Assembly (NCBI GenBank): GCA_947372865.1
Contig: CANBVJ010000034.1
Location: 1 to 36,933, forward strand
DNA length: 36,933 nt
From: Comamonadaceae bacterium
GTDB taxonomy: Bacteria > Pseudomonadota > Gammaproteobacteria > Burkholderiales > Burkholderiaceae_C
Direction: 5' to 3'
Under the pieces are notes generated by a model. It saw only the letters and a program-made list of their open reading frames with translations, searched no databases and had not been told where the DNA came from. The position numbers and the translations under genes are program-made. Positions 23,455-35,341 of the stretch are shown one piece after another (the first letter of the stretch is position 1; each line of letters begins with the position of its first letter).

Positions 23455-24753
23455 ATGTCCACCGCGCCAGCCACCCAGGCTGCTACGCCCGCAGGCCTGC
23501 GTTGGATGGAGGGCCTGCGCTACGGCCTGCTGGGGCTGCCGCTGGCTTTTGTGGCCCTGCCCTTGTATGTGTTGCTACCCAATTACTACGCGCGCAATTT
23601 TGGGGTGCCGCTGGCGGGTCTGGGTCTGTTGCTCTTGGGCGCACGCCTGTTCGATGCCGTGGTGGACCCGCTGCTCGGGCGCTTGGCAGATGCCTTGTTT
23701 GCGCGTTCGCACCGGCAGGTGCTGGCCTGCGGGGCGGCAGCGGCGCTGCTGCTACTGGCGAGTTTTGGCGCGCTGTTTTTTCCGCCCGACACCACGCTGC
23801 CCTTTTTGTGGGGCTGGGCGATGGCCTGCCTGCTGCTGTGCTACGGGGCCTTTAGCACGCTGACCATCCTGCACCAGTCCTGGGGCGCGCTGCTGGGGGG
23901 CGACGCGCTGGGGCGCAGCCGCGTGGTGGCGTTTCGCGAAGGGCTGGGCCTGCTGGGCGTGGTGCTGGCGTCGCTGAGCCCGACTCTGTTTGGCATACAC
24001 GCCACGGTGGCGCTGCTGGGGCTGGCTCTGTTGTTGGGTTGCTGGGCCTGGAGCCGCGGCCCCAGGCCCGCGCTGACCGCGACCATGCCTGCGTCCAGCG
24101 CGCAACCGTCGGGCCTGGGCGCAGGCCTGCTGGCGCCGTGGCGCTCGCCCGCGTTTCGCGCCTTGCTGGCGGTGTTCATGGTCAACGGCATTGCCACCGC
24201 CTTGCCGGCCACGCTGATCCTGTTTTTTGTGCAAGACCGCCTGCAAGCGCCGCCGGCCATGGAGGCCTGGTTCTTGGGCAGCTACTTTGTTGCCGCCGCA
24301 CTGGCACTGGCGCCCTGGCTGCGCATCGTCAAACGCTGGGGGCTGGAGCGGGCTTGGCTGGCGGGCATGCTGCTGTCCGTGGCGGTGTTTGCCTTTGCCT
24401 CCCAACTCGGGGCGGGCGACGCCCATGCGTTTTTGGCCGTGTGTGTGCTTTCCGGCATGGCCATGGCCGCCGACCTGGCCTTGCCCGGCGCGCTGCTCGC
24501 AGGTGTCATTGCCCGGCAAAGCAGCGCTGCCAGCGGCCGCTTTTTTGGCTGGTGGAACCTGGCCACCAAACTCAACCTGGCCCTGGCCGCCGGTCTGGCC
24601 CTGCCGCTCCTGGCAAGCTTTGGCTACGCGCCGGGCAACCGCAGCGCTGAGGGCTTGCAGGCGCTGACCTGGGCCTATTGCCTTTTGCCCTGCGCGCTCA
24701 AACTGCTGGCGGCAGGCCTTTTGTATTTCCTCCTCCTTCGAAAGTCACCATGA
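23455..24753 (+). CDS. MFS transporter, GPH/MFS_2-like
   Basis: A 432-residue inner-membrane carrier with 12 hydrophobic segments, of the glycoside-pentoside-hexuronide-type (MFS_2) branch. The conserved RLFDAVVDPLLGRLAD loop after TM2 (about residue 64) is the branch mark, and the second half has FFVQDRLQAPPAMEAWFLGSYFV. Proteins of this kind in lipid-modifying operons are often annotated as MFS carriers; some MFS_2 members move lipids, but the substrate here is not shown. The ATG at 23455 is preferred; a TTG at 23434 overlaps the preceding stop and would add 7 residues. It ends in an ATGA overlap with the next gene. Confidence 0.88.
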   Translation: MSTAPATQAATPAGLRWMEGLRYGLLGLPLAFVALPLYVLLPNYYARNFGVPLAGLGLLLLGARLFDAVVDPLLGRLADALFARSHRQVLACGAAAALLLLASFGALFFPPDTTLPFLWGWAMACLLLCYGAFSTLTILHQSWGALLGGDALGRSRVVAFREGLGLLGVVLASLSPTLFGIHATVALLGLALLLGCWAWSRGPRPALTATMPASSAQPSGLGAGLLAPWRSPAFRALLAVFMVNGIATALPATLILFFVQDRLQAPPAMEAWFLGSYFVAAALALAPWLRIVKRWGLERAWLAGMLLSVAVFAFASQLGAGDAHAFLAVCVLSGMAMAADLALPGALLAGVIARQSSAASGRFFGWWNLATKLNLALAAGLALPLLASFGYAPGNRSAEGLQALTWAYCLLPCALKLLAAGLLYFLLLRKSP

Positions 24754-25298
24754 AACGACGCTTGATTCTTGGCAGTGCTGCCAGTGCCCTGGGTGCCACC
24801 GCCCTGGGCAGCTTAAGTGGCTGCGCAAGCCAAAACCTGGACACCTACCGCACTGAAAAGCCGGTGCTCGATTTGCAGCAGTATTTCAACGGCACGCTCG
24901 ACGCTTACGGCGTGTTCACCGACCGCTCGGGCACGGTGGTCAAGCGCTTTACGGTGGTGATGCAGTGCACTTGGAAAGACGGCCAGGGCGTGCTCGACGA
25001 AGACTTCGTCTATTCCGACGGAACTAAGCAAAAACGCATTTGGCGCCTCACGTCGCTGGGCGACGGGCGCTACACGGGCCAAGCTGACGACGTGGTAGGC
25101 CAGGCGCAAGGCCAGACCCAGGGCAACGCCTTTCACTGGAACTACACGCTGGCGCTGCCGGTGGACAACTCGGTCTATGAGGTGCAGTTTGACGACTGGA
25201 TGTACCTGGTCAACGACCGGGTGATGCTCAACAAGGCCAGCATGCGCAAGTTTGGCATTTACCTGGGCGAAGTGACCCTGAGCTTTAGCAAGCGCTAA
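24750..25298 (+). CDS. DUF3833 lipoprotein
   Basis: A 182-residue predicted lipoprotein of the DUF3833 family. The signal sequence starts MKRRLILGSAASALG and ends in the lipobox LSGC, with the acylated cysteine at residue 25. The mature part is rich in beta-strand (QYFNGTLDAYGVFTDRSG, VDNSVYEVQFDDWMYLV), a lipocalin-like pattern. It may carry a lipid between membranes; this is inference. DUF3833 genes are found in operons with chalcone-isomerase-like, MFS and SDR genes. Start/stop overlap ATGA with the MFS gene; the next gene begins 3 bp after the stop. Confidence 0.88.
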   Translation: MKRRLILGSAASALGATALGSLSGCASQNLDTYRTEKPVLDLQQYFNGTLDAYGVFTDRSGTVVKRFTVVMQCTWKDGQGVLDEDFVYSDGTKQKRIWRLTSLGDGRYTGQADDVVGQAQGQTQGNAFHWNYTLALPVDNSVYEVQFDDWMYLVNDRVMLNKASMRKFGIYLGEVTLSFSKR

Positions 25299-25301
25299 GC
25301 C

Positions 25302-26081
25302 ATGGCCTGGTTTCAACCCCTCAACCCCCCGCAGACCGACTGGCGCGGCAAGTCGGTCTGGGTCATTGGCGCGAGCAGCGGCATTGGCCGCGCCACCGCC
25401 TCCATGCTGCACGCCGTGGGCGCGCGCGTTACGGTGTCGGCGCGCAGTGGCGCAGCGCTGGAAGCATTTGTGCAAGCGCATCCAGGCAGCCACGCGCTGG
25501 CACTGGACTGCACCGACCGGGCCGCCGTGCTTGCTGCAGCGCGGTCGGTGCAAACCGATGCACTACCCGACTGCGTGCTGTATTGCGCCGGCCACTACCA
25601 GGCCATGCGCGCACGCGCCATTGACGTGGAAGACATGCTGCGCCACCTGCAGGTGAACTACCAGGGCGCGCTCTATCTGCTTGAAGCGCTGCTGCCCGCA
25701 CTGCGCCAGCGTGGCAGCGGCCACCTGGCCTTTGTCAGTAGCGTGGCGGGCTACCGGGGCCTGCCCAACAGCCTGGCCTACGGCCCGACCAAGGCGGCGC
25801 TCACCAACCTGGCAGAGACCCTGCACCTGGACTTGCAGGCCGACGGCATTGGCGTCTCCGTCATCAACCCCGGCTTTGTGGAAACCCCGCTCACCGCCGG
25901 CAACACCTTCACCATGCCGGGCCTGATTACGCCGGCGCAAGCGGCCCAAGCCATCCTCAAAGGCTGGGCGCAAGGCGCGTTTGAGATTCACTTTCCCAAA
26001 CGCTTTACCTGGTGGATGAAGGCCCTGCGCGCCATGCCCAACCGCTGGTATTTTTTCCTGGTGCGAAAGACCACGCTATGA
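25302..26081 (+). CDS. Short-chain dehydrogenase/reductase
   Basis: A 259-residue NAD(P)-dependent oxidoreductase with the classical SDR fold. The cofactor loop is VIGASSGIGRATASMLH (about residues 22-38). The catalytic Tyr-x3-Lys is YGPTK (about 161-165), with the Ser of VSSVAG about 14 residues before. A hydrophobic Trp/Phe-rich C-terminal tail (RFTWWMKALRAMP) may bind a membrane. Likely acts on a lipid or aldehyde within the operon, by context only. Overlaps the next ATG by ATGA at 26078-26081. Confidence 0.9.
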   Translation: MAWFQPLNPPQTDWRGKSVWVIGASSGIGRATASMLHAVGARVTVSARSGAALEAFVQAHPGSHALALDCTDRAAVLAAARSVQTDALPDCVLYCAGHYQAMRARAIDVEDMLRHLQVNYQGALYLLEALLPALRQRGSGHLAFVSSVAGYRGLPNSLAYGPTKAALTNLAETLHLDLQADGIGVSVINPGFVETPLTAGNTFTMPGLITPAQAAQAILKGWAQGAFEIHFPKRFTWWMKALRAMPNRWYFFLVRKTTL

Positions 26082-26527
26082 ACACCGCCACCCAAACCAC
26101 GCCCGACCCGGTTGCAAAGCTGGTCGCCTATTTTGAAAACCTGTCCGCCGACAGCGTGGCGCAGTTGGGGCAGTACTACGCCGAACAGGCGCGCTTCAAA
26201 GACCCGTTCAACGACGTGACCGGCCTGCCCCAGATAGGTCGCATTTTTGAGCACATGTTTGTGGCGCTGATCGGGCCACGCTTTGTGGTGACGCAGCAGG
26301 TGCGCCAAGGCGCGCAGTGTTTTTTGACCTGGGAATTTCGCTTCCAATTCCGGGCTTACCGCAAGGGTGAGGAACAAGTGATTTTGGGCGCCTCGCACCT
26401 GGTGTTTGATGCGCAAGGCCTGGTGACGCTGCACCGCGACTACTGGGACGCGGCCGAAGAGCTGTATGAAAAGCTGCCGCTGGTGGGCAGCCTGATGCGC
26501 TGGCTCAAACGTCGCGCCAATACCTGA
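26078..26527 (+). CDS. NTF2-like/SnoaL-type domain protein
   Basis: A 149-residue single-domain protein of the nuclear-transport-factor-2-like superfamily. The cone-shaped fold is a general small-ligand pocket; some members are isomerases or hydratases, others accessory subunits. The YFENLSADSVAQLGQYYAEQ helix is followed by FKDPFNDVTGLPQIGRIF and the strand FLTWEFRFQF, ending with a conserved HRDYWDAAEELYEKLPLVG motif that marks the subgroup found beside SDR, FAD and cyclopropane-synthase-like genes. It is the last gene of the operon; the minus-strand GST gene ends 18 bp downstream. No terminator hairpin is evident. Confidence 0.87.
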   Translation: MNTATQTTPDPVAKLVAYFENLSADSVAQLGQYYAEQARFKDPFNDVTGLPQIGRIFEHMFVALIGPRFVVTQQVRQGAQCFLTWEFRFQFRAYRKGEEQVILGASHLVFDAQGLVTLHRDYWDAAEELYEKLPLVGSLMRWLKRRANT

Positions 26528-26545
26528 AGGCCTTGGCGCCGCTGT

Positions 26546-28605
<2,060 letters not shown>

Positions 28606-28609
28606 AGCA

Positions 28610-28630
28610 GCAGCGCCCTGAGGGCGCTGC
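28610..28630. terminator. Hairpin between convergent purB and rsmI
   Basis: A perfect 9-bp stem, GCAGCGCCC (28610-28618) and GGGCGCTGC (28622-28630), closes a 3-base TGA loop five bases after the purB stop. There is no T-run on either side, so efficiency as an intrinsic terminator is uncertain; the symmetry would serve both convergent genes. Confidence 0.55.
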
Positions 28631-28654
28631 CCGCGCACCCGCTGCTTGCAGGTT

Positions 28655-29575
28655 CTAGGCCTCGGGCGCCGCCTTGAGCGCCAGCGCCCGCTCATACAAA
28701 GCGTTGCGCGGCTCGCCACTGATGTCGGCGGCCAGTTTGACGGCGGTCTTGAGTGGCAGTTGTTCGAGCAACAGCTTCAGTACCCGGTCATCCTGCGCCA
28801 CCTCGGCCGTAGCCTGCAGCGGGTGCAGCACCAGCACAAACTCGCCGCGCAAACGGTTGGCGTCGGCCGCCAGCCAAGCCACCAGCGCATCCGAGCGCAC
28901 CGTGGCGATTTCCTCAAACTGCTTGGTCAGCTCGCGCCCGACCGTCACCAAGCGCTCTCCCAACACAGCCAACGCCAGCGCCAGCGCCTCAATGCGGTGG
29001 GGCGCCTCTAGCAGCACGGTGGCCATGGGCTGCGTGGCCAGCACCTGCACCGCGTGCGCGCGCTCGGTGGCCTTGGACGACAAAAAGCCGGCAAACACAA
29101 AACCGGTGCTGCCCGCGCCGTCTTGCGCCACACCGGCGGCGCTCAGCAGCGTGGTCACGCTGCTGGCGCCAGGCAGGGGCACCACGCGCAGGCCCTGGGC
29201 GCGCACCTGCGCCACCAGACGGGCGCCGGGGTCGCTGACCCCGGGCGTGCCCGCGTCACTGACATAGGCCACGCGCAAGCCCGCGTGCAGCAGTTCGACC
29301 ACGGTGTGCGCGGCCTGCGCCTCATTGTGCTGGTGCACCGCCAACAATTGGGCGCCAGATTTGTCGATGCCATAAGCGCGCAGCATGGCCTGGGTGTGGC
29401 GCGTGTCTTCGCAAGCCACGCGGTCGGCCAGCGCCAACAGGTGCAGCGCGCGCAGGCTGATATCGGCCAAATTGCCTATCGGTGTGGCCACCACATATAG
29501 TGCGCCCTGCGGATAATGCTGGGAACCGGCCGCTTCCAGGGCGGCCCCCAGGGCAGAGGTAAAAGAGGCACTCAC
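28655..29575 (-). CDS. rsmI: 16S rRNA (cytidine1402-2'-O)-methyltransferase RsmI
   Basis: SAM-dependent 2'-O-methylation of C1402 in the decoding centre of 16S rRNA. The 306-residue protein has the tetrapyrrole-methylase fold: LYVVATPIGNLADISLRAL (residues about 27-45), CEDTRHTQAMLRAYGI, VSDAGTPGVSDPGARLV (about 108-124), the PGASSVTTLLSAAG loop and FAGFLSSKATER. The GTG at 29575 is chosen because GGAAGGA lies about 9 bases upstream. An in-frame TTG at 29593 has no such site and would overlap the yraN start (29578). The divergent starts leave only 2 bases between them, so each gene's ribosome-binding site lies within the other's first codons. Confidence 0.95.
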   Translation of the reverse strand: MSASFTSALGAALEAAGSQHYPQGALYVVATPIGNLADISLRALHLLALADRVACEDTRHTQAMLRAYGIDKSGAQLLAVHQHNEAQAAHTVVELLHAGLRVAYVSDAGTPGVSDPGARLVAQVRAQGLRVVPLPGASSVTTLLSAAGVAQDGAGSTGFVFAGFLSSKATERAHAVQVLATQPMATVLLEAPHRIEALALALAVLGERLVTVGRELTKQFEEIATVRSDALVAWLAADANRLRGEFVLVLHPLQATAEVAQDDRVLKLLLEQLPLKTAVKLAADISGEPRNALYERALALKAAPEA

Positions 29576-29577
29576 AG

Positions 29578-31270
<1,693 letters not shown>

Positions 31271-31276
31271 GCCGTT

Positions 31277-31298
31277 GGCGGCGCCACGCGGTGCCGCC
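31277..31298. terminator. Hairpin downstream of dolP
   Basis: A 9-bp stem with one G-U pair (31277-31285 with 31290-31298, loop ACGC) starts 6 bases after the dolP stop. It is very GC-rich and has no T-run. It probably ends or stabilises the dolP transcript. Confidence 0.5.
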
Positions 31299-31340
31299 TA
31301 AGCGCACAACGCCTGGTTCAGGCGTCCGTGTATGCGCTTA
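31299..31340. terminator. Nested double inverted repeat between convergent genes
   Basis: An outer perfect 8-bp inverted repeat (TAAGCGCA at 31299-31306 and TGCGCTTA at 31333-31340) encloses an inner perfect 7-bp hairpin (ACGCCTG at 31309-31315, CAGGCGT at 31319-31325). The outer right arm contains the stop codon of the convergent oxidoreductase gene (TAA, 31340-31338). It directly abuts the previous hairpin. No T-run; a bidirectional terminator or mRNA-end structure is the likely use. Confidence 0.5.
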
Positions 31341-32273
31341 CTTCAGGCGCTTGATCAGGCTTGACGTATCCCAGCGCTTGCCGCCCATTTGCTGCACATC
31401 GGCGTAAAACTGGTCTACCAAGGCGGTCACGGGCAAGCGCGCGCCATTGCGCTTGGCCTCGTCGAGCACCAGACCCAAGTCTTTGCGCATCCAGTCCACC
31501 GCAAAGCCGAAGTCAAACTTGTCGGCCACCATGGTTTTGCCCCGGTTGTCCATCTGCCAGCTTTGCGCCGCGCCTTTGCCAATCACATCGAGCACTTGGT
31601 TCATGTCCAAACCGGCATGCACGCCAAAGGCTACCGCCTCGCTCAGGCCCTGTACGAGGCCGGCAATGGCAATCTGGTTGACCATCTTGGCCAACTGGCC
31701 CGCGCCGCTCTCGCCCAGCAAGGTGAATGCGCGCGAGAACGCCATGCCCGTGGCTTGCACCGCAGCAAACGCCGCAGCATCGCCACCGCACATCACGGTC
31801 AGCAGGCCGTTTTGCGCACCGCCCTGGCCACCAGAAACCGGCGCGTCCACAAAATGCAGACCGAGGTTGCGCGCGGCTGCGCTGAGTTCACGCGCCACCG
31901 TGGCCGACGCCGTGGTGTGGTCCACAAACACCGTGCCTTCGCGCATGCCGGCAAAAGCGCCGTTGGCGCCCAGGGTGACGCTGCGCAAATCGTCGTCATT
32001 GCCGACGCAGCAAAACACGATGTCGGCCTGCGCCGCCGCCTCACGCGGGGTGGCGGCGTGGCCGTGGGCGCCCACGGCGCTGGTGGTGGCGCCAAACTCG
32101 GCCACCCAGGCCTGGGCTTTGGCGCTGCTGCGGTTGTAGACGGTGACGCGATGCCCGGCGCGTGCCAGGTGGCCGGCCATGGGGTAGCCCATGACGCCCA
32201 GGCCCAAAAAGGCCACGGATTGGGGCGCTACGGCCTCGTAGGACTTGGCGTTGACAGAAGATGCTTGGGTCAT
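31338..32273 (-). CDS. NAD(P)-dependent 3-hydroxyisobutyrate-dehydrogenase-family enzyme
   Basis: A 311-residue beta-hydroxyacid dehydrogenase. The cofactor motif FLGLGVMGYPMAGHLARAGH lies at about residues 22-41 and is followed by VYNRSSAKA. The substrate-binding DAPVSGGQGGAQNGLL segment (about 138-153) and the catalytic Lys in GAGQLAKMVNQ are conserved. The family includes 3-hydroxyisobutyrate, tartronate-semialdehyde and succinic-semialdehyde reductases; the exact substrate cannot be told. It lies 56 bp downstream of pilU on the same strand, with no obvious functional link; it may be transcribed from its own promoter in that gap. Confidence 0.92.
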   Translation of the reverse strand: MTQASSVNAKSYEAVAPQSVAFLGLGVMGYPMAGHLARAGHRVTVYNRSSAKAQAWVAEFGATTSAVGAHGHAATPREAAAQADIVFCCVGNDDDLRSVTLGANGAFAGMREGTVFVDHTTASATVARELSAAARNLGLHFVDAPVSGGQGGAQNGLLTVMCGGDAAAFAAVQATGMAFSRAFTLLGESGAGQLAKMVNQIAIAGLVQGLSEAVAFGVHAGLDMNQVLDVIGKGAAQSWQMDNRGKTMVADKFDFGFAVDWMRKDLGLVLDEAKRNGARLPVTALVDQFYADVQQMGGKRWDTSSLIKRLK

Positions 32274-32329
32274 GGGAAAGTTTTTCCAGGTTCAAAGTGG
32301 CACGGCAATGGCGGGATGGCCCACCGGGA

Positions 32330-33466
32330 TCAGACGATCTCCAGGTGTTCGGTACCCGCGCTCAGGTCGTTGTCGCGGGTGTCCTTGCCGTGCAGTTTAA
32401 TTTGTAGCCGCAAGTCGTTGATCGAGTCGGCGTTGCGCAGTGCGTCCGTATAGCTGATGGTGCGCGCCTCGTACAGGTCAAACAGCGCCTGGTCGAAAGT
32501 TTGCATGCCCATTTCGCGGCTTTTTTTCATCACTTCCTTGACTTCGAGCACTTCACCCTTTTGGATCAGGGCCGCTACAGTGCTTGAGTTGAGCAGCACC
32601 TCCACGGCGGATGCCCGGCCCTTGCCGCCCACGCGCGGCACCAGGCGCTGGGACACGACGGCGCGCAGGTTGAGCGACAAATCCATCAGGAGCTGCGGGC
32701 GGCGTTCATCGGGAAGGAAGTTGATGATGCGGTCCAGCGCCTGGTTGGCGCTGTTGGCGTGCAAGGTGGCGATCACCAGGTGACCGGTTTCGGCAAAGGC
32801 GATGGCCAGCTCGGTGCTTTCGCGGTCGCGCAGCTCGCCCATGACGATGACATCAGGCGCCTGGCGCAAGGTGTTTTTCAGGGCACTGTCCCAGCTATCG
32901 GTGTCCAGACCGACTTCGCGCTGGGTGACGATGCAGTTTTTGTGCGGGTGGACAAACTCCACCGGGTCTTCCACGGTGATGATGTGGCCAAAGGACTTTT
33001 CATTGCGCCAATCGACCATGGACGCCAGCGCGGTGGACTTGCCCGAGCCGCTGGCGCCCACCAGCACGCACAAACCGCGGCTATAAAGCGCCACGTCCTT
33101 GAGCACCTGCGGCAGGCCCAGGCCGTCAATGGTGGGCGGCGTGGTGGGAATCACGCGCAGAACCATGCCGACCTTGCCCAACTGCACAAAGGCGTTGACC
33201 CGAAAGCGCCCCAGGCCGGTGGGCGAAATGGCGAAGTTGCTTTCCTTGGTGCGCTCAAAGTCGGCGGTCTGACGGTCGTTCATCAGGGCGCGCACCAGCA
33301 TCACGGTGTGTTCGGGCTGCAACTTTTGGGGGGATGCGCGGGTCATGGCGCCGTCAATCTTGATGGCAGGGGGAAAGTCGGCCGTAATAAACAGGTCGCT
33401 GCCTTTTTTTACGACCATCAGCTTGAGCAGGTCAGAGATCAGTTGCGAGGCTTGTTCGCGGGTCAT
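32330..33466 (-). CDS. pilU: Type IV pilus retraction ATPase PilU
   Basis: A 378-residue hexameric secretion ATPase that assists PilT in pulling type IV pili back, for twitching motility and DNA uptake. An N-terminal PAS-like domain is followed by the ATPase core: Walker A GASGSGKST (137-145), the Asp box IITVEDPVEFVHPHK, Walker B VIVMGELRDRE and the His box LVIATLHANSANQALDRI. PilU-specific ends are the MTREQASQLISDLLKLMV start and the longer C-terminus. AAGGAA lies about 9 bases before its ATG. It follows pilT by 49 bp. Confidence 0.96.
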   Translation of the reverse strand: MTREQASQLISDLLKLMVVKKGSDLFITADFPPAIKIDGAMTRASPQKLQPEHTVMLVRALMNDRQTADFERTKESNFAISPTGLGRFRVNAFVQLGKVGMVLRVIPTTPPTIDGLGLPQVLKDVALYSRGLCVLVGASGSGKSTALASMVDWRNEKSFGHIITVEDPVEFVHPHKNCIVTQREVGLDTDSWDSALKNTLRQAPDVIVMGELRDRESTELAIAFAETGHLVIATLHANSANQALDRIINFLPDERRPQLLMDLSLNLRAVVSQRLVPRVGGKGRASAVEVLLNSSTVAALIQKGEVLEVKEVMKKSREMGMQTFDQALFDLYEARTISYTDALRNADSINDLRLQIKLHGKDTRDNDLSAGTEHLEIV

Positions 33467-33515
33467 GCGGGCGTTCCTTGGGGCGTGGTCGGTGGGGTCG
33501 GGGGTGCAGGGCAGC

Positions 33516-34559
33516 TCAACCGGGGAAGTTTTCCGGCACCTTGGCCTTGCTGCGCGCCTCGGACGGGTGGATGCGCTTGGCGCGCACCAGATCGGTCAGG
33601 TTTTGGTCCAGGGTTTGCATGCCGACGTTGTTGCCGGTCTGGATGGCGGAGTAGATTTGCGCGATCTTGGACTCGCGGATCAGGTTGCGCACGGCGTTGG
33701 TGCCGATCAATATTTCATGGGCCGCGATGCGGCTGTCGCCAGCCACGGTTTTGCACAGGGTTTGCGAGATCACCGCTTGCAGCGATTCTGAGAGCATGGC
33801 CCGCAGCATTTCTTTCTCATCCCCGGGAAAGACGTCAATGATGCGGTCAATGGTCTTGGCCGCGCTGGACGTGTGCAGGGTGCCGAATACCAGATGCCCG
33901 GTCTCGGCCGCCGTCATGGCCAGGCGAATGGTTTCCAGGTCGCGCAGCTCGCCCACCAAAATCACGTCCGGGTCTTCACGCAGGGCCGAGCGCAGCGCCT
34001 GCGAAAAACCGTGCGTGTGCGGCCCGACTTCACGCTGGTTGATCAGGCAATTTTTGGACTGGTGCACGAACTCAACCGGGTCTTCAATAGTCAGCACGTG
34101 GCCGCTATGGTGTTCGTTGAGGTGGTTGACCATGGCCGCCAGCGTGGTGGATTTGCCCGAGCCCGTAGGCCCGGTCACCAACACCAGGCCGCGCGGCTTG
34201 AGCGCGAGCTCGGCAAAAATGGGTGGCGCGCCTAACTCCACCAGGTTCAAAATCTTGCTGGGAATGGCGCGAAACACGGCACCGGCGCCGCGCAAGTGGT
34301 TAAAGGCATTGACCCGAAAACGCGACAGGCCTTCGAGCTCGAAGGAAAAATCGATTTCCAGGTCTTCTTCGTAGCGCTTGCGCTGCGAATCGGTCATGAC
34401 GTCGTAGGCCATGGAATGCACTTCCTTGTGCGACAAGGGCGGCAAATTGAGCCGGCGCACGTCGCCATGGATGCGCAGCATGGGCGGCAGGCCGGCCGAC
34501 AAATGCAGGTCGGAGGCCTTGCTTTTGACGCAAAACGCCAGCAGTTGTGCAATATCCAA
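33516..34559 (-). CDS. pilT: Type IV pilus retraction ATPase PilT (TTG start)
   Basis: A 347-residue ATPase that depolymerises pilin to retract type IV pili. Landmarks are DIAQLLAFCVKSKASDLHLSAG at the N-terminus, Walker A GPTGSGKST (130-138), the Asp box, Walker B DVILVGELRDLE, and the PilT-specific AVRNLIRESKIAQI and GMQTLDQNL near the C-terminus. The family normally begins M-D-I-A-Q-L-L, and here the codon in front of DIAQ is TTG (34559-34557), with AAAGGGAG 7-8 bases upstream. No ATG is available before residue 27, so TTG is the start. It is divergent from yggS, an arrangement common in beta- and gamma-proteobacteria. Confidence 0.95.
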   Translation of the reverse strand: MDIAQLLAFCVKSKASDLHLSAGLPPMLRIHGDVRRLNLPPLSHKEVHSMAYDVMTDSQRKRYEEDLEIDFSFELEGLSRFRVNAFNHLRGAGAVFRAIPSKILNLVELGAPPIFAELALKPRGLVLVTGPTGSGKSTTLAAMVNHLNEHHSGHVLTIEDPVEFVHQSKNCLINQREVGPHTHGFSQALRSALREDPDVILVGELRDLETIRLAMTAAETGHLVFGTLHTSSAAKTIDRIIDVFPGDEKEMLRAMLSESLQAVISQTLCKTVAGDSRIAAHEILIGTNAVRNLIRESKIAQIYSAIQTGNNVGMQTLDQNLTDLVRAKRIHPSEARSKAKVPENFPG

Positions 34560-34644
34560 CGCAAAAACTCCCTTTGATGATGCCACTGCCGTTTGCAAGT
34601 CTGGCGCTTTGTTACCCTAGCGAACGATTATCACCACGATCACT

Positions 34645-35334
34645 ATGACAATTGAAGCCAATTTACAGATAGTTCGCGCGCGCATCCAAGAGGCCTGTGC
34701 CAGCGCCGGGCGCAGCAGCGACGCAGTACAACTGCTGGCGGTGTCCAAAACCTTCCCGCCCGAAGCCGTGGCGCAGGCGGCGGCCTGCGGACAGCGCGAC
34801 TTTGGCGAGAACTACATCCAAGAAGGTGTGGAAAAAATCGCCAGCCTGGGGCACCTGCCTCTGGTGTGGCACTGCATCGGCCCGGTGCAAAGCAACAAAA
34901 CCCGGCTGGTGGCGGCGCACTTTGACTGGGTGCATTCGGTGGACCGCCTCAAAATCGCCCAACGCCTGAGCGAGCAGCGCCCACCCCATCTGGCGCCGCT
35001 CAATGTGTGTATTCAGGTCAATATTGACGCGGGCGCGGGCAAGGCCGGAGTCGCCCCCGACGAGGCGCTGGCGCTGGCGCATGCCGTGACCGCGCTGCCC
35101 CGGCTGCGGCTGCGCGGCCTGATGACCATTCCCGAGCCGGCCGCCGACTTTGTTGCTGCGCTGGCGGTGCATCGCCAGGCCAAAACCTTGTTTGACCGCC
35201 TGTGCGCCAGCGGCCTGGTGCTCGACACCCTGTCCATGGGCATGAGCGCCGACCTGGAAGCGGCGGTGCACGCGGGCAGCACCCAGGTGCGCGTGGGGTC
35301 GGCGATTTTTGGCGGGCGCAGCGCCGCGGTTTAG
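34645..35334 (+). CDS. yggS: YggS/PLPBP pyridoxal-phosphate homeostasis protein
   Basis: A 229-residue TIM-barrel protein that binds PLP but has no known catalysis; it keeps PLP and amino-acid pools balanced. The PLP-binding lysine is K35 in LLAVSKTFP. Further motifs are FGENYIQEGVEKI, WHCIGPVQSNKTRLV (about 75-89), VNIDAGAGKAGV, MTIPEP and the phosphate-binding SMGMSADLEAAVHAGSTQVRVGSAIFG split over about 197-223. No ribosome-binding site is visible ahead of its ATG. The gene is divergent from pilT with 85 bp between the starts. Confidence 0.95.
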   Translation: MTIEANLQIVRARIQEACASAGRSSDAVQLLAVSKTFPPEAVAQAAACGQRDFGENYIQEGVEKIASLGHLPLVWHCIGPVQSNKTRLVAAHFDWVHSVDRLKIAQRLSEQRPPHLAPLNVCIQVNIDAGAGKAGVAPDEALALAHAVTALPRLRLRGLMTIPEPAADFVAALAVHRQAKTLFDRLCASGLVLDTLSMGMSADLEAAVHAGSTQVRVGSAIFGGRSAAV

Positions 35335-35341
35335 CCCGGGT

